Shown: positions 1 through 12,442, counted from the stretch's first letter. The stretch is 64,000 bases of DNA from Syngnathus acus (GCF_901709675.1 NC_051087.1:10320884-10384883), one strand, 5' to 3'. Numbers and translations are program-made. The notes: generated by a model not told the origin, from the sequence alone.

Positions 1-1310
1 CAACCTCCATGTGGTGGAGGATACAACCGCAGTGAATAAACAGAAAGCTCGTCCTATTGCAACACACGCTCTTTGGAAATGTTTTTTTTTTTTTTTTTGC
101 CTCCATTTGTGTTTTGCTTTTGGGTTTGTTTTTTATTTTCATTCAAAATAAACAAGCATTAAATGTAAAACAAACCTTGTTGAGTAACCGCCAAATTGTG
201 ACAGCTTCATGATTAATTGTTTTTATAATTACAAAGCCTATTTTTATGTGCAAAATCGTCCTAAATTCTCAGACCAACAGGTTCGTGTGCGTGTTGCCTT
301 CCATCTGTTTACAAACACAACTCATTGATGGAGAAGCACATCATTCACCATCCCATGTTCTTCTTTTCCCTTTACCTTAAACTTCGGAAGGTCTCTGATT
401 CCATTGTCTCCCTTCTCCCTTTAACATTTTTTGAAAGTGTGGAATTAAGAGTTGTGTAATCTGATGTTCAGTTTAGCAATGTCTACCATCACCATTTTGT
501 TCTTGTCGTTCTTGTTAAACCTAACGTGTTGGGGGGGGAAAACAAATCTAGATATTCAAGCAAAGACAACATATTTTCCTGTGTCTTAAACAAAGAAGAT
601 CATATAGCTGCTGGAAAAGTTGTAGTCGTATAAAATGCAAAGTCCAGGTGTCATTTTATTTTGTATTAACATCTCCGATAAAGCACCTAGATTGAAGCGA
701 AGATGTTTTGTTTTTTTCTCTCTTTTTTATAAGAAAACAAAGTCCAAGTTATTGTAGATTATTGGATTAGTTTTCTATATATATATATATATATATCAAT
801 GTATATGAATATATTATGACCATTATTTTTGACTTCCAGGTATTAGAACTATATATCAAAATGTATAGGATATATATCAAATAATAAACAGATTTCTGTA
901 TTTAAATGTACATTTGTGCAATTCTTTCAGTTTGCCAGGATGCATAATTTGTGTGAATGCCAAGATATTCTTTTATTTTTATATATTTTTTATATATTTT
1001 AAATATTTTTACGAAATCCATATAAATCCAAAATGGGAATCCACATTACACAGAATATCTGAAGTTTAATTTCAGCTGTTTGAATGTACTTTATTACCCG
1101 TCGTGTTTCAATGTACGGTAAATATGATCTCATCATCTGAACCAGTTTGATCCTTCCAAGTGGAAAACAACACAGTCAGTCGGCCGGATTTCCTCTGAAA
1201 TAATGGAACTCAAGCTCCCCTTCCTGTGTGGCTATCACCTTCCATTACATCCTGTCGAAACAATTGGCGCTTACCATCTGTATCCTGGGATATCTGATGC
1301 AAAGTTCATA
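1..1310. other. AT-rich noncoding stretch, no gene recognised
   Basis: This opening stretch is AT-rich with T-runs, A-runs and a short TA tract near 775-796. Several AATAAA-like strings occur, so a 3' UTR of a gene lying to the left is possible, but there is no coding sequence to anchor it. The part near 1130-1300 is less biased in base composition and could be a conserved noncoding block. I see no repeat family or exon I can name here. Confidence 0.5.
774..797. repeat. (TA)n microsatellite
   Basis: A run of alternating T and A of about eleven units lies in AT-rich surroundings. It is a simple repeat of the kind common in fish noncoding DNA. Confidence 0.9.
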
Positions 1311-1385
1311 CACTGGCCACTTCATTAGGAGTATTGACAAAATATAATGCAATCCAAGAAAAAAACAGTAATGCCATCTTTTATA
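1311..1385 (+). mobile_element. Trace of a common teleost repeat ('ctggccacttcattagg')
   Basis: The segment begins with 'cactggccacttcattagg' and continues with 'aatgcaatccaa'. This resembles the start of a dispersed fish repeat that normally reads 'ctggccactttattaggtac...aatgcaatcca'. The resemblance is from memory of the family and covers only the terminus; no partner end was found to the right. It is degraded and I cannot assign a superfamily. Confidence 0.35.
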
Positions 1386-3733
1386 AGTGTGATTATTGCT
1401 GGAATGGAAAGTATGTACGTATAATGATAATAATCCTTAAAACAGAAGCTGGGGATGTTTATTTATTTAACTGCATTCAGAATGATTCTTTGAAGGAAGG
1501 GGCTTATGTGAGAGGAAGTCGTTTTGTGTTTAAGAGGAAGACACAATCCGGCAACAAATCGAGGAACAACTTTTAGAGCGAAGGGCCATTCATAGTCACT
1601 GTGTGTTCATTGGGAATTAGTAGGAGTGAGCAGGTATTTTTGTTGTTTTGTTGTTAATGATGTGGCCATTTTGCCTTAGAATGCAGCTTGCGATGTATAG
1701 CGAGGATTTTTTTCTTTTATGAATTAAGTCACTTGCTACATAACTATGCTGCTGTAAAAATAATAAGGCCATTGGTTTAAAAATTTAAGATTTAAATAGA
1801 GGACACATTGGGCCACACCGGTTACCAGAGCTGGAAGGAATTTTGTTTTTCCCAATGTGGAACTAATACTTTATTTAAAATTCATAAAAACTTAATTTAT
1901 CATGAATTCATTTGCTTTGAAATGTGATATTTAACTTATTAAAACCTAAATCTGATCATATTATAACTTTTATGGTGTTTTGGGATTGTCACTAGTGTGG
2001 TGGAACCTATACAAACCCCAATTTCACTTAAGTTGGGGCATTTTGTGAAATGTATACAACAATGCAGGACAATGATTTGAAAATATTTTCTACCTAAATT
2101 CACTTCAATATTTTATAAAAACAAGATATTTGATATTCAAACTGATGAACGTGATTTTCTTTTCTCCATCATCTAGTGAGATTGACACACACTTTTTTGG
2201 GAATTTGGACCACAGCAAATATTATACGAATAAGTCTTGTTAATTTTTGTATTTCTTTTTTTTTTTTAATTATCTCATCAAAATTGTATTTAGTTGGATA
2301 AGCAATTGTCAGAACTGCGCTTTCTGCAATCATTTTGAATCCCTCCATGCGTAACTATACATAGAGCATTACAGGTATTTGTTTTGTGGATTTGCTGTGT
2401 TAAATGTGTGTAAGTGAGCAGCCAGCAGTGTGTTTGATTTTGGGTGTGTGTGCATGTATCGGCACTGATCCGCTTTGGTGCATTGCAGCATGTTTTGCAT
2501 CACGAGGTCGCCGTCGTCGCTGAGCAGGGCATTCCTCCAAGGTCACAGCAGGTCAATCCTCCCCATCTGCATTGCCAGCCATTGCGAGGTTAAATCCTAA
2601 ACACCCTCCCAAATCTCAACAGGACATCAGTAAGGCATAGAGTAAGAGGACAGTATAATCTGACTAGTCACAATTGTGTATGCACTCAGAAATAAGGCAC
2701 ATAATTGACAGGCATGACGACCAATATAGTGATGACATCCAACTCAATTGTGGAGTAAGTGACCAGTTTCCAAATCATAAGACAATAGGGATACTCAAAT
2801 TCTCAGTTTCCTCTACTTGAGTGCAGTTGAACATACATGAAAACAAAAAAAAAGGAGAAATGGAGTACTTCTATTTAGCTGAGATAACATAGCAGACATA
2901 CACCCCACCCTCGCCTCCGCAAATAACCCCCACCCAAACATGTCGGTATGAAAATTCACGAGATACTGCAAAGGGATAAGTCCTAACTTCAAGAGCGTAA
3001 ACGAAACGCAGTCCAATACTTTTCAGTCATTGGGAAAAAAATCTGTATTCATAGATGATGATGGATGATCTGGGATCTGGGAATAAAGTACAATTTTTGC
3101 CATCATGTTTGAGCCAATAATCTGTCACTGTGATAGATGTATACAAAAGGGAATCTTGGGTGTGTGAACTCTACTTTCTACCTTTATTACTCACTGAAAT
3201 GTGGTGAACAGCAGCTTTGAATTTGCGCCAGCATTTCTCCCTTTTTATGACACTGCAGGTACATAAGGTCTAAAAAAAATCTGAACTCAAAATTTCAAAT
3301 TGTTTAAACTGATTTTCTACATAAAAGCAAACCAAATGTACCATAGTCTTATCATGCACCAGCTAACTGTCAAATATCTCTTATATAACTTTGTTGGGGA
3401 GGAAACCTCCTGATTTTATTTTACTCAAACTTAGCTTTTAACTCAATTCACTTGTATCTCAAATTGTGAGACATGTGATGATGGGCGAATACTGCAGTGT
3501 TCCTGGGTCAGCTCCAAGATTTTTTTTCTCTCCAGGGTCTAAAGGGGGACTTGACAGATACAAAGTGGAGTTGAGAGAATAATTTATAAATATATTCTAG
3601 AATATCAAATAAAATGGTGGAGGGGCTTATCTAGGGCTACACAGGCTACGCAACCCCCCAGCCCGGTGTAGCGCCATCCCTGCGGTGTTCAGTGCCACCA
3701 TCCAGCAGTGACAGATATAAAACTTGCTCCTAC
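1386..3733. other. Noncoding stretch, nothing specific recognised
   Basis: The sequence is AT-rich with a T-run near 2261-2269. A GC-richer patch near 2480-2600 is complex sequence without repeat signature. The short reading frames here show no domain, no composition bias expected of exons and no convincing flanking splice sites. Confidence 0.5.
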
Positions 3734-3794
3734 TAAATAAATAAATAAATAAACAAATAAATAGATAGATGAATAAATGAATAAATAAATAAAA
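3734..3794. repeat. (AAAT)n microsatellite, imperfect
   Basis: About sixty bases consist of AAAT units interrupted by AAAC, AGAT and GAAT variants. The reverse strand is read as a tract of Tyr, Leu, Phe and Ile codons (the reading frame at 3689-3910), which is an artefact of the repeat. Confidence 0.9.
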
Positions 3795-4083
3795 CAGAGC
3801 AAATGCTTGGAACTTGGAATCCTCTTAGAGTTGGTGGACTTCAAAGGTACCACAGAACTTTTAAAAACTGACACGCAATGACCCATATTGGAAACGTTTT
3901 TTTTTCCCAATGATCGTCACACACACAGACAGCTTTACAAATTATTTTTACAGTGGCTATTCAATTGGTTCCACTGCATGTCGTTCCATCACAATTATGT
4001 TATTAATAATGGGAAATTAAATGTTTTTGACGTCAAGTAGATTTATCTACATCTGTATCTAAAATTCAATTATTTCTCTCAAG

Positions 4084-4195
4084 ATCAGGATCAGAATCAG
4101 CTTTATTGGCCAAGTTTGTGCATGCCAAACAAGGAATTTGACTCCGGTTGATCTCAGCCTCTGTACAACATTTAAGTAACTAACAACATCACCGT
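4084..4195 (-). mobile_element. LINE/SINE-like 3' tail, reverse orientation
   Basis: Read on the minus strand, the segment has 'caaattccttg', then 'cttggccaataaagctg', and ends in short GATTCT-like units near 4084-4105. This arrangement, an AATAAA-like string followed by a (GATTCT)n tail, is a familiar 3' end of a dispersed teleost retroposon. Only the tail can be recognised; sequence beyond about 4195 is not identifiable. The family (LINE or a SINE using its tail) is unresolved. Confidence 0.55.
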
Positions 4196-6738
4196 CTAGT
4201 CCTGTGTAAACAATTGTTAATGTCCAAGGAATAATAGTAGTATAGAATATAATCCATGCATGACCAGCCAGCATTTCACTAGTAATAGGAGAAAAACACC
4301 CATTACATAAGAAATTGTCTCTGCAATGTGACTTGGTGTATTTGGGTGGCTTTTGTTATGCTACAGTGACTTGAATAGATGCATTCATGTGTGACATTCA
4401 CGCAAGATATTATTGTTTTCTACGTATATCCATGACTCATAAAAGGCAAGTTTAGCCAATAAAAAATCTTCTATGCTGAATCTGCATATTGAGTGTGACG
4501 ACAATGTGAATTTTAGACAAACTGTGTCTCTAAGTAGCATCAACAAACAAGTTTAAATCCTCATTCTAAGTAGGTCACAGTCAGAAGCTAAGAAAATCAC
4601 ATCAGTGCGACATGCTTCTCATTTTAATATTATACGAGTTAATTACATTGGCTAATGACTTCACAGACTAAGGCTAATGGCCAACAGAGATAAACGATCT
4701 CTCATTACCCTCTTTCACATATCTTGGTTGAAATGAAAGACTTATTAAAGCAACTTTTCCCACTTTATTGGAGGTACACTTGTCACATTGATATAACTCC
4801 TGTGAGAAAAACTGGATTGATGATTTTTCAATCTTCTTATGTGAGCCGGGTGCTCTTAATGAAAACCAATACCAGCACATCCAAATGTGTGCAATGGAGG
4901 TGATGAGGGAAGCGGCAACTACAACCTTATATTATTTCAGTTGTGTGTGTACACGTCCAGGAATGTTGATGTGCGAGCTGATATGCGGTGGCAGCAGTGG
5001 AAATAGTCAGAGATGGAGTCGGAACTGAACTCAAACTCTGGACTGATTAGTGGAGACAGGCCAGACGATGAGATGCCAAACCTTTGATTCATTTTGCTTC
5101 TTTTCTTTTTGTTTTTTTTTCTTAGTTTTATTTGAAGTGGTGAAGCGCAGCAAAGTCAGTCTTCTCTTCCAAGTGTAGAAGACTGCAGTAGTAGTCTTGA
5201 CCAGCCATTTGACAAATTTGGTTGCAAAGATTGAACTAAAATGCAGGTGGATAAAGTTTTGGGAAAATTCAAAGGGATCATCCAGCCATGATGGTTCATT
5301 TCTCACTAACCAGTTTATTTTATGTATTTTTTTAGCATTCATTGAAAATATTTCATTTTCTATTTAACCCATTTCAGAGAAATAAGGAAATGACTACTGT
5401 GTTGAAAACGCCCAATCAATTTTAATGGGGAATACGGTCACGACCCCTTCCCCTCTCTTGATGTCTTGGAGTCACAGGAGGGACAGATCACAATTTGTCC
5501 ATTCAAAATCATTGTAAATACATCGCTAATAATTTCTTGAATAATTTATCGCTGCCACTCCAGCATTATGAACACTCACTGTTATTATTTCTCATTTTGA
5601 AGAGTAATAAAGCCTATAATGTTAACTTTTTAATATGTAAATGAGATATGACATACGACAATGAAAAGTACTATAATTTCTGTTAAAAAATAAAATCATC
5701 TTTAAGTCAATGTTGAATTTCTAATTTTGTTTTCATTCAAAGCCTAGCCTGATCTGTGACTCCAAAGGGCAAACAAACATAAGAAGAACACACCGGTGTG
5801 TTACAAAAGGAAAAGAAATGTCAGGATGCTGTAAGTAGAGGCTGACATGTGAGGAGCTTTGGGACAACATCCTGACAGCCAGAAACGAACCGGAACAAGC
5901 GCACTGTTGCCCAGCTGGCTTCGGCCTCATTAGAATCAAAAGTAGTTTGATGTGCCTATGTGAGCGTGTGTGTGAGTGTATGTATGTGTGTGTTTGCACT
6001 AGCTGGGAGGCCCATTGGGCAAAAGCAGATGCTTCAACCTCAAATTTCCCCAACGGACTGTGTTCTCTGCACGTACTATATGGATTGTGTTTTTTTAATA
6101 CATTGTCTCCTTGTCTTCCCCTCGTTGTCCTTTGTACCTTATAAATACATTTCTTTGGGTGCATCTAAATATCCAGAAAGATAGTAACAGTAAAATCTGA
6201 GCACTATTAAAAAAAAAACAACATGATATTTTGTTTGTGTAATTGCAGCCTCCTAATAACATTTTGTGGAAAACTTTAATTTCAAATTGTTTATTCCTAC
6301 AAGGAGCACATCACACATTCCTGCGCTCAGCTTGAATAAACACTTGATTGCACTGCATGCAAATTCCGCGGCTGCTTTGCAATGCCATAGCATGCCAAGC
6401 ATTTCCAAGTTCATCTGTGTTTGCCATGCGTGCTCACAGCAAAGTCTCGTTCACTGACCCTTGATAATACGGTTGACAATCCCTGCTCTCGTATGCTCAT
6501 TATTTTCAAAAACGCCACATTATTCACTCATTGCAGTGTATCACTGGCATTGTTACTTTTATTGTAATACGGGTCATCTGATAAGAGTATCAGTTGTTTA
6601 CTTTATCTTGGCATGCAAACTGAAAAAAATATATTATGACTACAGACAGTGTGTTGTGACAGGACCTGGTATTTTTGTGGGACAATGCAGGGAAGTAGTC
6701 TATTTCAGACATACAGTAACTTACAGATTTTTTTGTGT
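4196..6738. other. Noncoding stretch with weak repeat traces
   Basis: Most of this is AT-rich noncoding sequence. The string 'cactttattggaggtacact' near 4761-4780 resembles the same 'cactttattaggtacact' terminus seen at 1311. A GT-rich patch lies near 5960-5997. The overlapping reading frames at 5733-6184 on both strands run through this patch and a TC-rich part, and I regard them as chance frames. Confidence 0.45.
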
Positions 6739-6746
6739 GTCTAAAG

Positions 6747-7075
6747 CACAGGTGTCAAACTCAAGGCCCGGGGGCCAGATACGGCCCGCCACATCATTTT
6801 ATGTGGCCCGCGAAGACAAATTGTGCATCAAATTCGTGTGTCACTACTAGAATTGCAAATTGTCTTCACTTTTAATAATATATATATTTTTAAATATTTG
6901 ACCAGTTTTTACTCGTCTGATTTGAAAACGAGTTATTTGTCAGTTTGTTTTGTAGCTTTTACTGTATATAATATGAGGTGCTCATACATTTATTTGGGTT
7001 GACAGTCATAATGGCCCTCCGAAAGAAGCTATGACTACAATGCGGCCCGCCAAAAAGATGAGTTTCACACCCCTG
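6747..7075 (+). mobile_element. Non-autonomous hAT-type element (MITE) with target duplication
   Basis: The left end reads 'cacaggtgtcaaactc' and the right end, reversed, reads 'caggggtgtgaaactc', so 13 of 16 terminal positions pair. Just outside lie 'gtctaaag' (6739-6746) and 'gtctaagg' (7076-7083), an 8-bp duplication with one mismatch; 8 bp is the duplication length of the hAT superfamily. Internal sequence is rich in GGCCCGC motifs near both ends and AT-rich in the middle. At 329 bp with no reading frame, it can only have moved with transposase supplied from elsewhere. Orientation is arbitrary. Confidence 0.85.
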
Positions 7076-7094
7076 GTCTAAGGTCTTGCCTCTT

Positions 7095-7375
7095 CTTGTG
7101 AGACCATCCATCCATTCATTTTCTTTCTCATTTATCTTCTATACTGCTTGTCCTTGTGATCTTTGGGTGAGCTGGAACTTATCAAAGGTGGTTTTGGGAG
7201 AGAAGTGGTGTACAACCTGGATTGGTTGCCAGAATAAATGGCTACTTTTCTGAATGTGCCCTGTGATTGACTGGCAACGTGTCCATAGTGTACTCACAAC
7301 TCTCACCCAAAGTCTGCTGGAGAAGGCTTAACCTCAGCTGCAACCCTAGAACGCTTAAGCGGTATAGAAAATGGT
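7095..7375. repeat. Ubiquitous teleost dispersed repeat, long inverted-repeat copy
   Basis: The left part starts with 'ccatccatccattcatttt' and reads towards 'gggtgagctggaactt'. The right part runs from 'gccctgtgattgactggc' to 'gcggtatagaaaatgg'. Read in reverse, the left part is a diverged version of the right part, so the two halves form a long imperfect inverted repeat. The motif set is the common fish repeat that often seeds CCAT/ATGG microsatellites. Superfamily is not assigned here. Confidence 0.65.
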
Positions 7376-9466
7376 AAGATGTCCAATCATTAGTAATTCA
7401 ATAGCAAGAAGCGTACCCATATACACACATCAGCGTGTTGGCCCTGCCCCAAGACTCCATTACGTCTGATTTAGTGCCACATGAATGAGATACAGAACAA
7501 ACAGGATCAACGTACAATGAGTGTTTGCATTGTCCATTGTCTTTTTAACATAAAGTAAACATCCCGGGATGGTTTCTCATCAATGATATTGGTTTCTCTG
7601 ACTCACACTGATTACATTAAAAACATCCATTGTGTGTATTATGTGTCCTCATGAGGGTCAAAGGAGAGCTCGTCTGAGTCCATTCCATTTGACTATGCAG
7701 GAGGCAGGGTGCATCTTGTACTAGTCTACGGCCAATCGCCAGCAAACTCTGATGGGACACACTATTTCATTAAAAAAACACGAGATGGATGCAATGTTCT
7801 TGTTTGGATCCAATACTGATGGCAGATTTTAGGCCGAGATTATAGAGATGCTTTCTTTCTCTTCAATTTCTTTCTTAAGGGTCACAAAAGTGGGCCAAGC
7901 TGCTCTTAAAGTGCCCACCCGGGTGGGGACTTTACCACACCACCCGCAGACCTGTAAAATGACATAATTTGCTCCCTTTCCACTATACTTACACTTGTCT
8001 CATTTGGGGCATATTATTTATTATGGTACACTCACTGCATACTTTATAGTCTTAAAAAGCGCACTGCCTGGTTTTTTTAATTTGATAAGTTGTCAAAGTC
8101 AACAATTTGCACATGTGGCATTTGTATAAGTACTATTCATCTGATGCTATACATTTTATTTATTGTAATCCCTCAAGAGAAAATCAATTTACACACTGCT
8201 CTATCTGTTGTAATAAATAAAAAACTAAAAAACAAATAAATAGATAAATAAATAAATAAATTCGGCAAACAGGTAAAGAAACAACACCAGTTCATATTAC
8301 ATTATATACTTCACCTGTTGTCAACAGATTGCTTGTCCTGAATAATTATAAAACGTCAGAATATCAGTCTGACATGTTATGAAACCCATCTGTCTGCTCA
8401 CATTTTGTTCAAATGTCCCCTTCAGTTCTGAGCCCACAAGGGTGAACTTTAGGCAAATGAAGCCCGAGTTGCAGTGTTTTGCAGTAATATACAACAAAGC
8501 TTGTCTTGAGGAGTGTCAGGTTTTGTTTAGCTCACAAGGTATCCTGGAGGATAAGATGTACAGCAATAGTTGCTGCATGGCTGCAGGCAAGAGAGCTCTC
8601 CACTTGCTGCTAATGTTGCTTCAAATACAAATTATTTTTCAAACTGACAAAAAGTGGGCCTTGAGATTGTATTGAGAGTAATAAAACACCCCCCCCATCA
8701 AATAAGCAAATAAGTTGAATGAATAACGTCCATCATGATGAATGTCCATCATGATGATTGTCACCTAATGAGACAGGGATAAAATATTTTCAAGTTTGAT
8801 GCACTTGCTGCCTATCACTACAGTGCAGTAGTTTTCAATACTGATTGGAAAGTTTAAAAAAAAAGGGTGTGAAAATGAGTGACAGAGTAGAACAGTGATG
8901 CATTTTTTTTTTCTTAATGACTAAGCACTTTCCTCTGGAATAGTGAAAGGAAACTTGCCAATGTAAAGGGAACAACAACCGCAGCAGCAACCAAACTGTG
9001 GCCAGAATCTCTAATGAGATGTCTCGAGAGATAATTGATGCTACTCCTAAATGTGCTTACCATGGACCTGGGACACTTGCATTTAATGATAATTAAAGAT
9101 TCAAAAGCAATGCATTTTACATTACAAAAAACACAAGAGGCAAGTGCAGAACAAGAAGGAAAACAGCCATGGCTGGATATGTTTTGTTTCTTTTTTTAGT
9201 TTGTCTACAATAACAAATTAAAATGCAATCAAACTGTCATTATACAGTAATGAGATTTGAATCAATTACAGCATTAATTATAAGTATTATTTGTTTCCCT
9301 CTTCAAAAACTAATCTACCATTGTCTGGTTGATGACATCATACCTTACGAATACTGTTTTAGTAATTTGGAGCTTACCCTGTATTGCATGCCAGGCAATC
9401 ACAATGTGGGCAGATAAACATTTCACTTAACTTTATTGGCTTCAATTTACTTCAATTCAAGGAATG
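7376..9466. other. Noncoding stretch, nothing specific recognised
   Basis: Complex but unremarkable AT-rich sequence. It contains the AAAT repeat at 8212-8261 and a short tandem duplication of 'tccatcatgatga' near 8729-8757. A 98-codon frame at 8379-8675 has no recognisable domain and no splice or promoter context. Confidence 0.5.
8212..8261. repeat. (AAAT)n microsatellite, imperfect
   Basis: About fifty bases of AAAT units with AAAC and AGAT variants, similar in type to the tract at 3734-3794. Confidence 0.85.
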
Positions 9467-9467
<1 letters not shown>

Positions 9468-9498
<31 letters not shown>

Positions 9499-9512
9499 TA
9501 ATAATAATAATA
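9468..9512. repeat. (AAT)n microsatellite
   Basis: About fifteen AAT units with a single interruption. It lies directly upstream of a recognisable dispersed-repeat tail at 9528. Confidence 0.9.
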
Positions 9513-9527
9513 TCAAGTACATAAATA

Positions 9528-9620
9528 TGGGTAGGCAAACTCCACACAAGTATGCCAGAGCCTGGATTTGAACCCCCACTTTAGAAGGCTGAGGCGGATG
9601 TGCTCAGCACTCTCTTCACA
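9528..9620 (+). repeat. Tail portion of the ubiquitous teleost dispersed repeat
   Basis: The segment contains 'ggcaaactccacaca', then 'cctggatttgaaccccc' and 'gctgaggcggatgtgctcag'. These match in order the distal part of the fish repeat whose copies elsewhere here are at 12275 and 29385. It is degraded and truncated at the left by the AAT tract. Confidence 0.6.
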
Positions 9621-10262
9621 CAAAGTCAAACAAGGAGGAGAGACGTAGCACAAGGAGAAGCTGTACAGGCGGAAGTGAGAGGAAAGATGCCATAACAATC
9701 AGCACCCTGCAGACAGATGCATGCTACCTTGCACTGTGGGGGAACAGTGATGACATCAAAAACAGCAGGAGCCGGTTTTTGACTGACTAAAGAATCAGGA
9801 TGGGTAGCAATATTGAGGACTTTTCCCCGCACTGTGTATAAAGTGACAATGTGTTACAGAATATTTTAATTGTTTTTGATATGAAGGGAACCCTACCTTG
9901 CTAAATCAACACAACATAACTCAAGAATGTTCTTTCGCGTATCATATGACCTATTTGTATGTATGACTACATTAGATGCTTCTACAACCATGAAAATAAT
10001 TTCCAAGCAAATTAACAAATGAGTCCAAATTACCCTAGTGACCTTTCTGAGCCCACTCTTTGAGAGATAATTCCCCTTATGTAATCATCTTAATGTGATT
10101 AATAGAGAGGTCAGAGGGGTAACTTTTGTTAACCTTTCATGGGTATTTCCCTCTAGATTAGCTTTAAGAGGCTCGACAATTGTTTGCTTCACCACCGTGA
10201 CCAATAATCTGTTAGATTGATACATTTGGATGCCGTATTGGTTCTTTCAAAGGGAGGGGAAA

Positions 10263-10293
10263 GAAACTCCATGGAGTCAATCCATGGAGTTTC
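10263..10293. repeat. Perfect 13-bp inverted repeat with 5-base loop
   Basis: The arm 'gaaactccatgga' is followed by the loop 'gtcaa' and the exact reverse complement of the arm. It would form a short hairpin in single-stranded DNA or RNA. No terminator T-run or miRNA-length stem accompanies it, so a function is not implied. Confidence 0.85.
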
Positions 10294-11019
10294 CCAGTAA
10301 GCACATGAAAATACCATAGCCAGTTTATAGTACTCAAGAGAATGTTTGGGAAGTTTGGTGTGATATGAACAAAATGAAGACCTTTCGAAGACATACGACA
10401 CAGCGTCCATGTTCAAAGAAAATATTTGGAAAGATTTGCCTCCGAGCTCCAATGAAAACTTGAAAGGTGGCAAGATTTGGGCAGATCTTATGAGACTTCG
10501 GTTTAATGAGCATCTAGTGTGTTACATGAGTCTGCTGGGTGTCTTCTAAAGTTGAGAAGTTTTACGGCACTGTGTTTTGCTATAAAACGGGAAACTTCAC
10601 TTTATAATTGAATCCTATAGGATGAATAAAGACTTTACGATGGTTGTTAACCAGTCATCAAAAGACAACATACACATCAAAACAGCACTTTATCTCTATC
10701 TTTCTTGACAAAACCCTGATCCATGTTTCTCAATCAAATTAAAGGGAAACACAGACTGTGCAAGGTAATTAGTGGGGCTGCAGTTCTCGAGTTAAGGAGG
10801 AATTGGGTTAGAGTTAGGCCACCGGGCCGGAGGAACTCTTTGGTCTCGCTATCCGGTAAGATCTACGAGCTGGATGGTTCCTCCATGCGGTTCCTCTCAT
10901 GTTCACGTATAGTAGACTCAACAACATAAACATGAGAGGGACCACATTGAAGAACGAGTTGTCGCTGATTTGTGCGGGAGAACTTTCACATTGGTACGCT
11001 TTTGGGACATTATTTTCAG

Positions 11020-11054
11020 ATAATAATAATAATAATAACAATAATAATAATAAT
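11020..11054. repeat. (AAT)n microsatellite
   Basis: About eleven AAT units with one AAC interruption. Confidence 0.9.
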
Positions 11055-11572
11055 GTGTTTAGGTAGTGTCATTTTGTCACGTTTATTTAATTTCAAGGTC
11101 TTTTTTTGTCCTTTAAATGTCTGCCTCATGTCAAGTAGTTGACTGAAATGGGAGATTTGTATATTGTAGAAATGTAATGTGTTTTAATGAATGAAAAAAA
11201 TGCGGAACGGTTTTGTTTTTAATTATACTGGATCTACCTCATATGCCGACGTCGGACATCTTGTCTGACTTGTGTAATTTCTTCAGCTTCATAAAAATCT
11301 GCAATAGAAAAAAAAACGTACAAAAACCTTACGGAACTCCGTACACGGTCTTCATATGGATACCCACCATAGCTCGTGTGAACTGACATGCTTTCTTTCC
11401 CTTGCACCGTTCGTACGGAGGCCGCAACGCATCCGTTCAGCAGTCGGTGTGAATTAGGTGTAAGTCAACTGGTCATCCTCTGGGGTCAGGGCTGACACAC
11501 TTCTCCCACAGCCTGAGAGTGATTTCCCTTGTGGACTGTTATTCAGCTGCCTTTCTGAACGCACAACAGTGT

Positions 11573-11607
11573 ACACACGCACACAAACACACGCACACAC
11601 ACACACG
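11573..11607. repeat. (AC)n microsatellite, imperfect
   Basis: AC dinucleotides interrupted by G and extra A. The minus-strand frame across it reads as Cys/Val repeats, which is an artefact. Confidence 0.85.
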
Positions 11608-12274
11608 TATATACAGTCTGCACCTGCAGGTCTTTTTCCAACACCGTATACTGTAACTGTATAGTTGGTTTCACTATTCAAATTTCAACAGGTTGGATTA
11701 CCAAAAAGGTGAGACACCAGATAATAACCCTTTAGAATCGCTAGTTTGACAATGGATTTTTGTGTGGGATGAAAATGATTCCTTGTGTCTGGACAAATCC
11801 ATACAATGCAGACCTGCATGATGAGCCCGTTCTCAAAACACCAATGGCCTCATGTATACAAAGTCTTGCGTGGCTTGAAACACAGCACAACCTAGAGAAC
11901 GTGGCACGCACAAAAAAATCCAGAATCTGTCTGTAAGCATGAATCCAGGCACATTCCTTTCAAACATCTCAATCAATGCGGAATTGTTGGCGTACCAGAC
12001 TTCTCCCTCTCTACGTTCCCATATAAATATGCAAATGAGTATACACAGGGCCTGCCGGTGGGAATGAATGATCACTCTGCATTATCAGATAACCAGATTA
12101 TCGAGCCATGAGGCACAAGTGAAATGAGGAACTTTACAAATGTGAGCTAGAGAAGCTGGTAAATGAAGGTGAGGCCTAAAAATAAACAGATTGTTTTTCC
12201 ACACAACAAGCCCATAATGAACATAACAAAGAAATGTCCATCCGCCGTTCCTCAACCCCAAACAAGTGTTCGCA

Positions 12275-12420
12275 ACTCAGGGCAATTTAGTTTTCAATCA
12301 ACCCTGTTTATCATGTGGAAGAAAGCTGGAAAAACTCACACAACCATGGAGAACATGCTAAATCTACGCAGGAAAGCCGGCGTTCGTATTTTAAATCCCC
12401 AATCGCTCACCTGTGTGGTG
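12275..12420 (+). repeat. Degraded copy of the ubiquitous teleost dispersed repeat
   Basis: In order, the segment shows 'cagggcaatttag', 'tcaatcaaccctg', 'atgtggaagaaagctgga', 'catggagaacatgctaaatc' and 'ggaaagccggcgttcg'. This is the central to distal part of the repeat ('gggcaatttagagt...atgtgggaggaaaccgg...gagaacatgcaaactcc'). Small gaps and many substitutions indicate an old copy. The 107-codon frame at 12163-12486 is a read-through of this repeat, not a gene. Confidence 0.65.
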
Positions 12421-12421
12421 G

Positions 12422-12442
12422 ATAGGCATAGGCATAGGCATA
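12422..12442. repeat. (ATAGGC)n short tandem repeat
   Basis: Three and a half copies of a 6-base unit directly follow the dispersed-repeat copy. Confidence 0.85.

Larger units (their letters stand above)
9621..12274. other. Noncoding stretch, nothing specific recognised
   Basis: Apart from the short repeats listed separately (10263, 11020, 11573) I see no element or exon. Short reading frames on both strands lack domains. The patch near 10780-10990 is slightly more GC-rich but has no recognisable signature. Confidence 0.45.

Noticed and set aside
5733-6164. 143-codon minus-strand frame
   Set aside because: Runs through a GT/AC-rich patch; the opposite strand is also open; no domain or splice context.
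7553-7575. 'gtaaacatcccgggatgg' resembling the miR-30 seed
   Set aside because: The match covers only the seed and the sequence does not form a miRNA-length hairpin.
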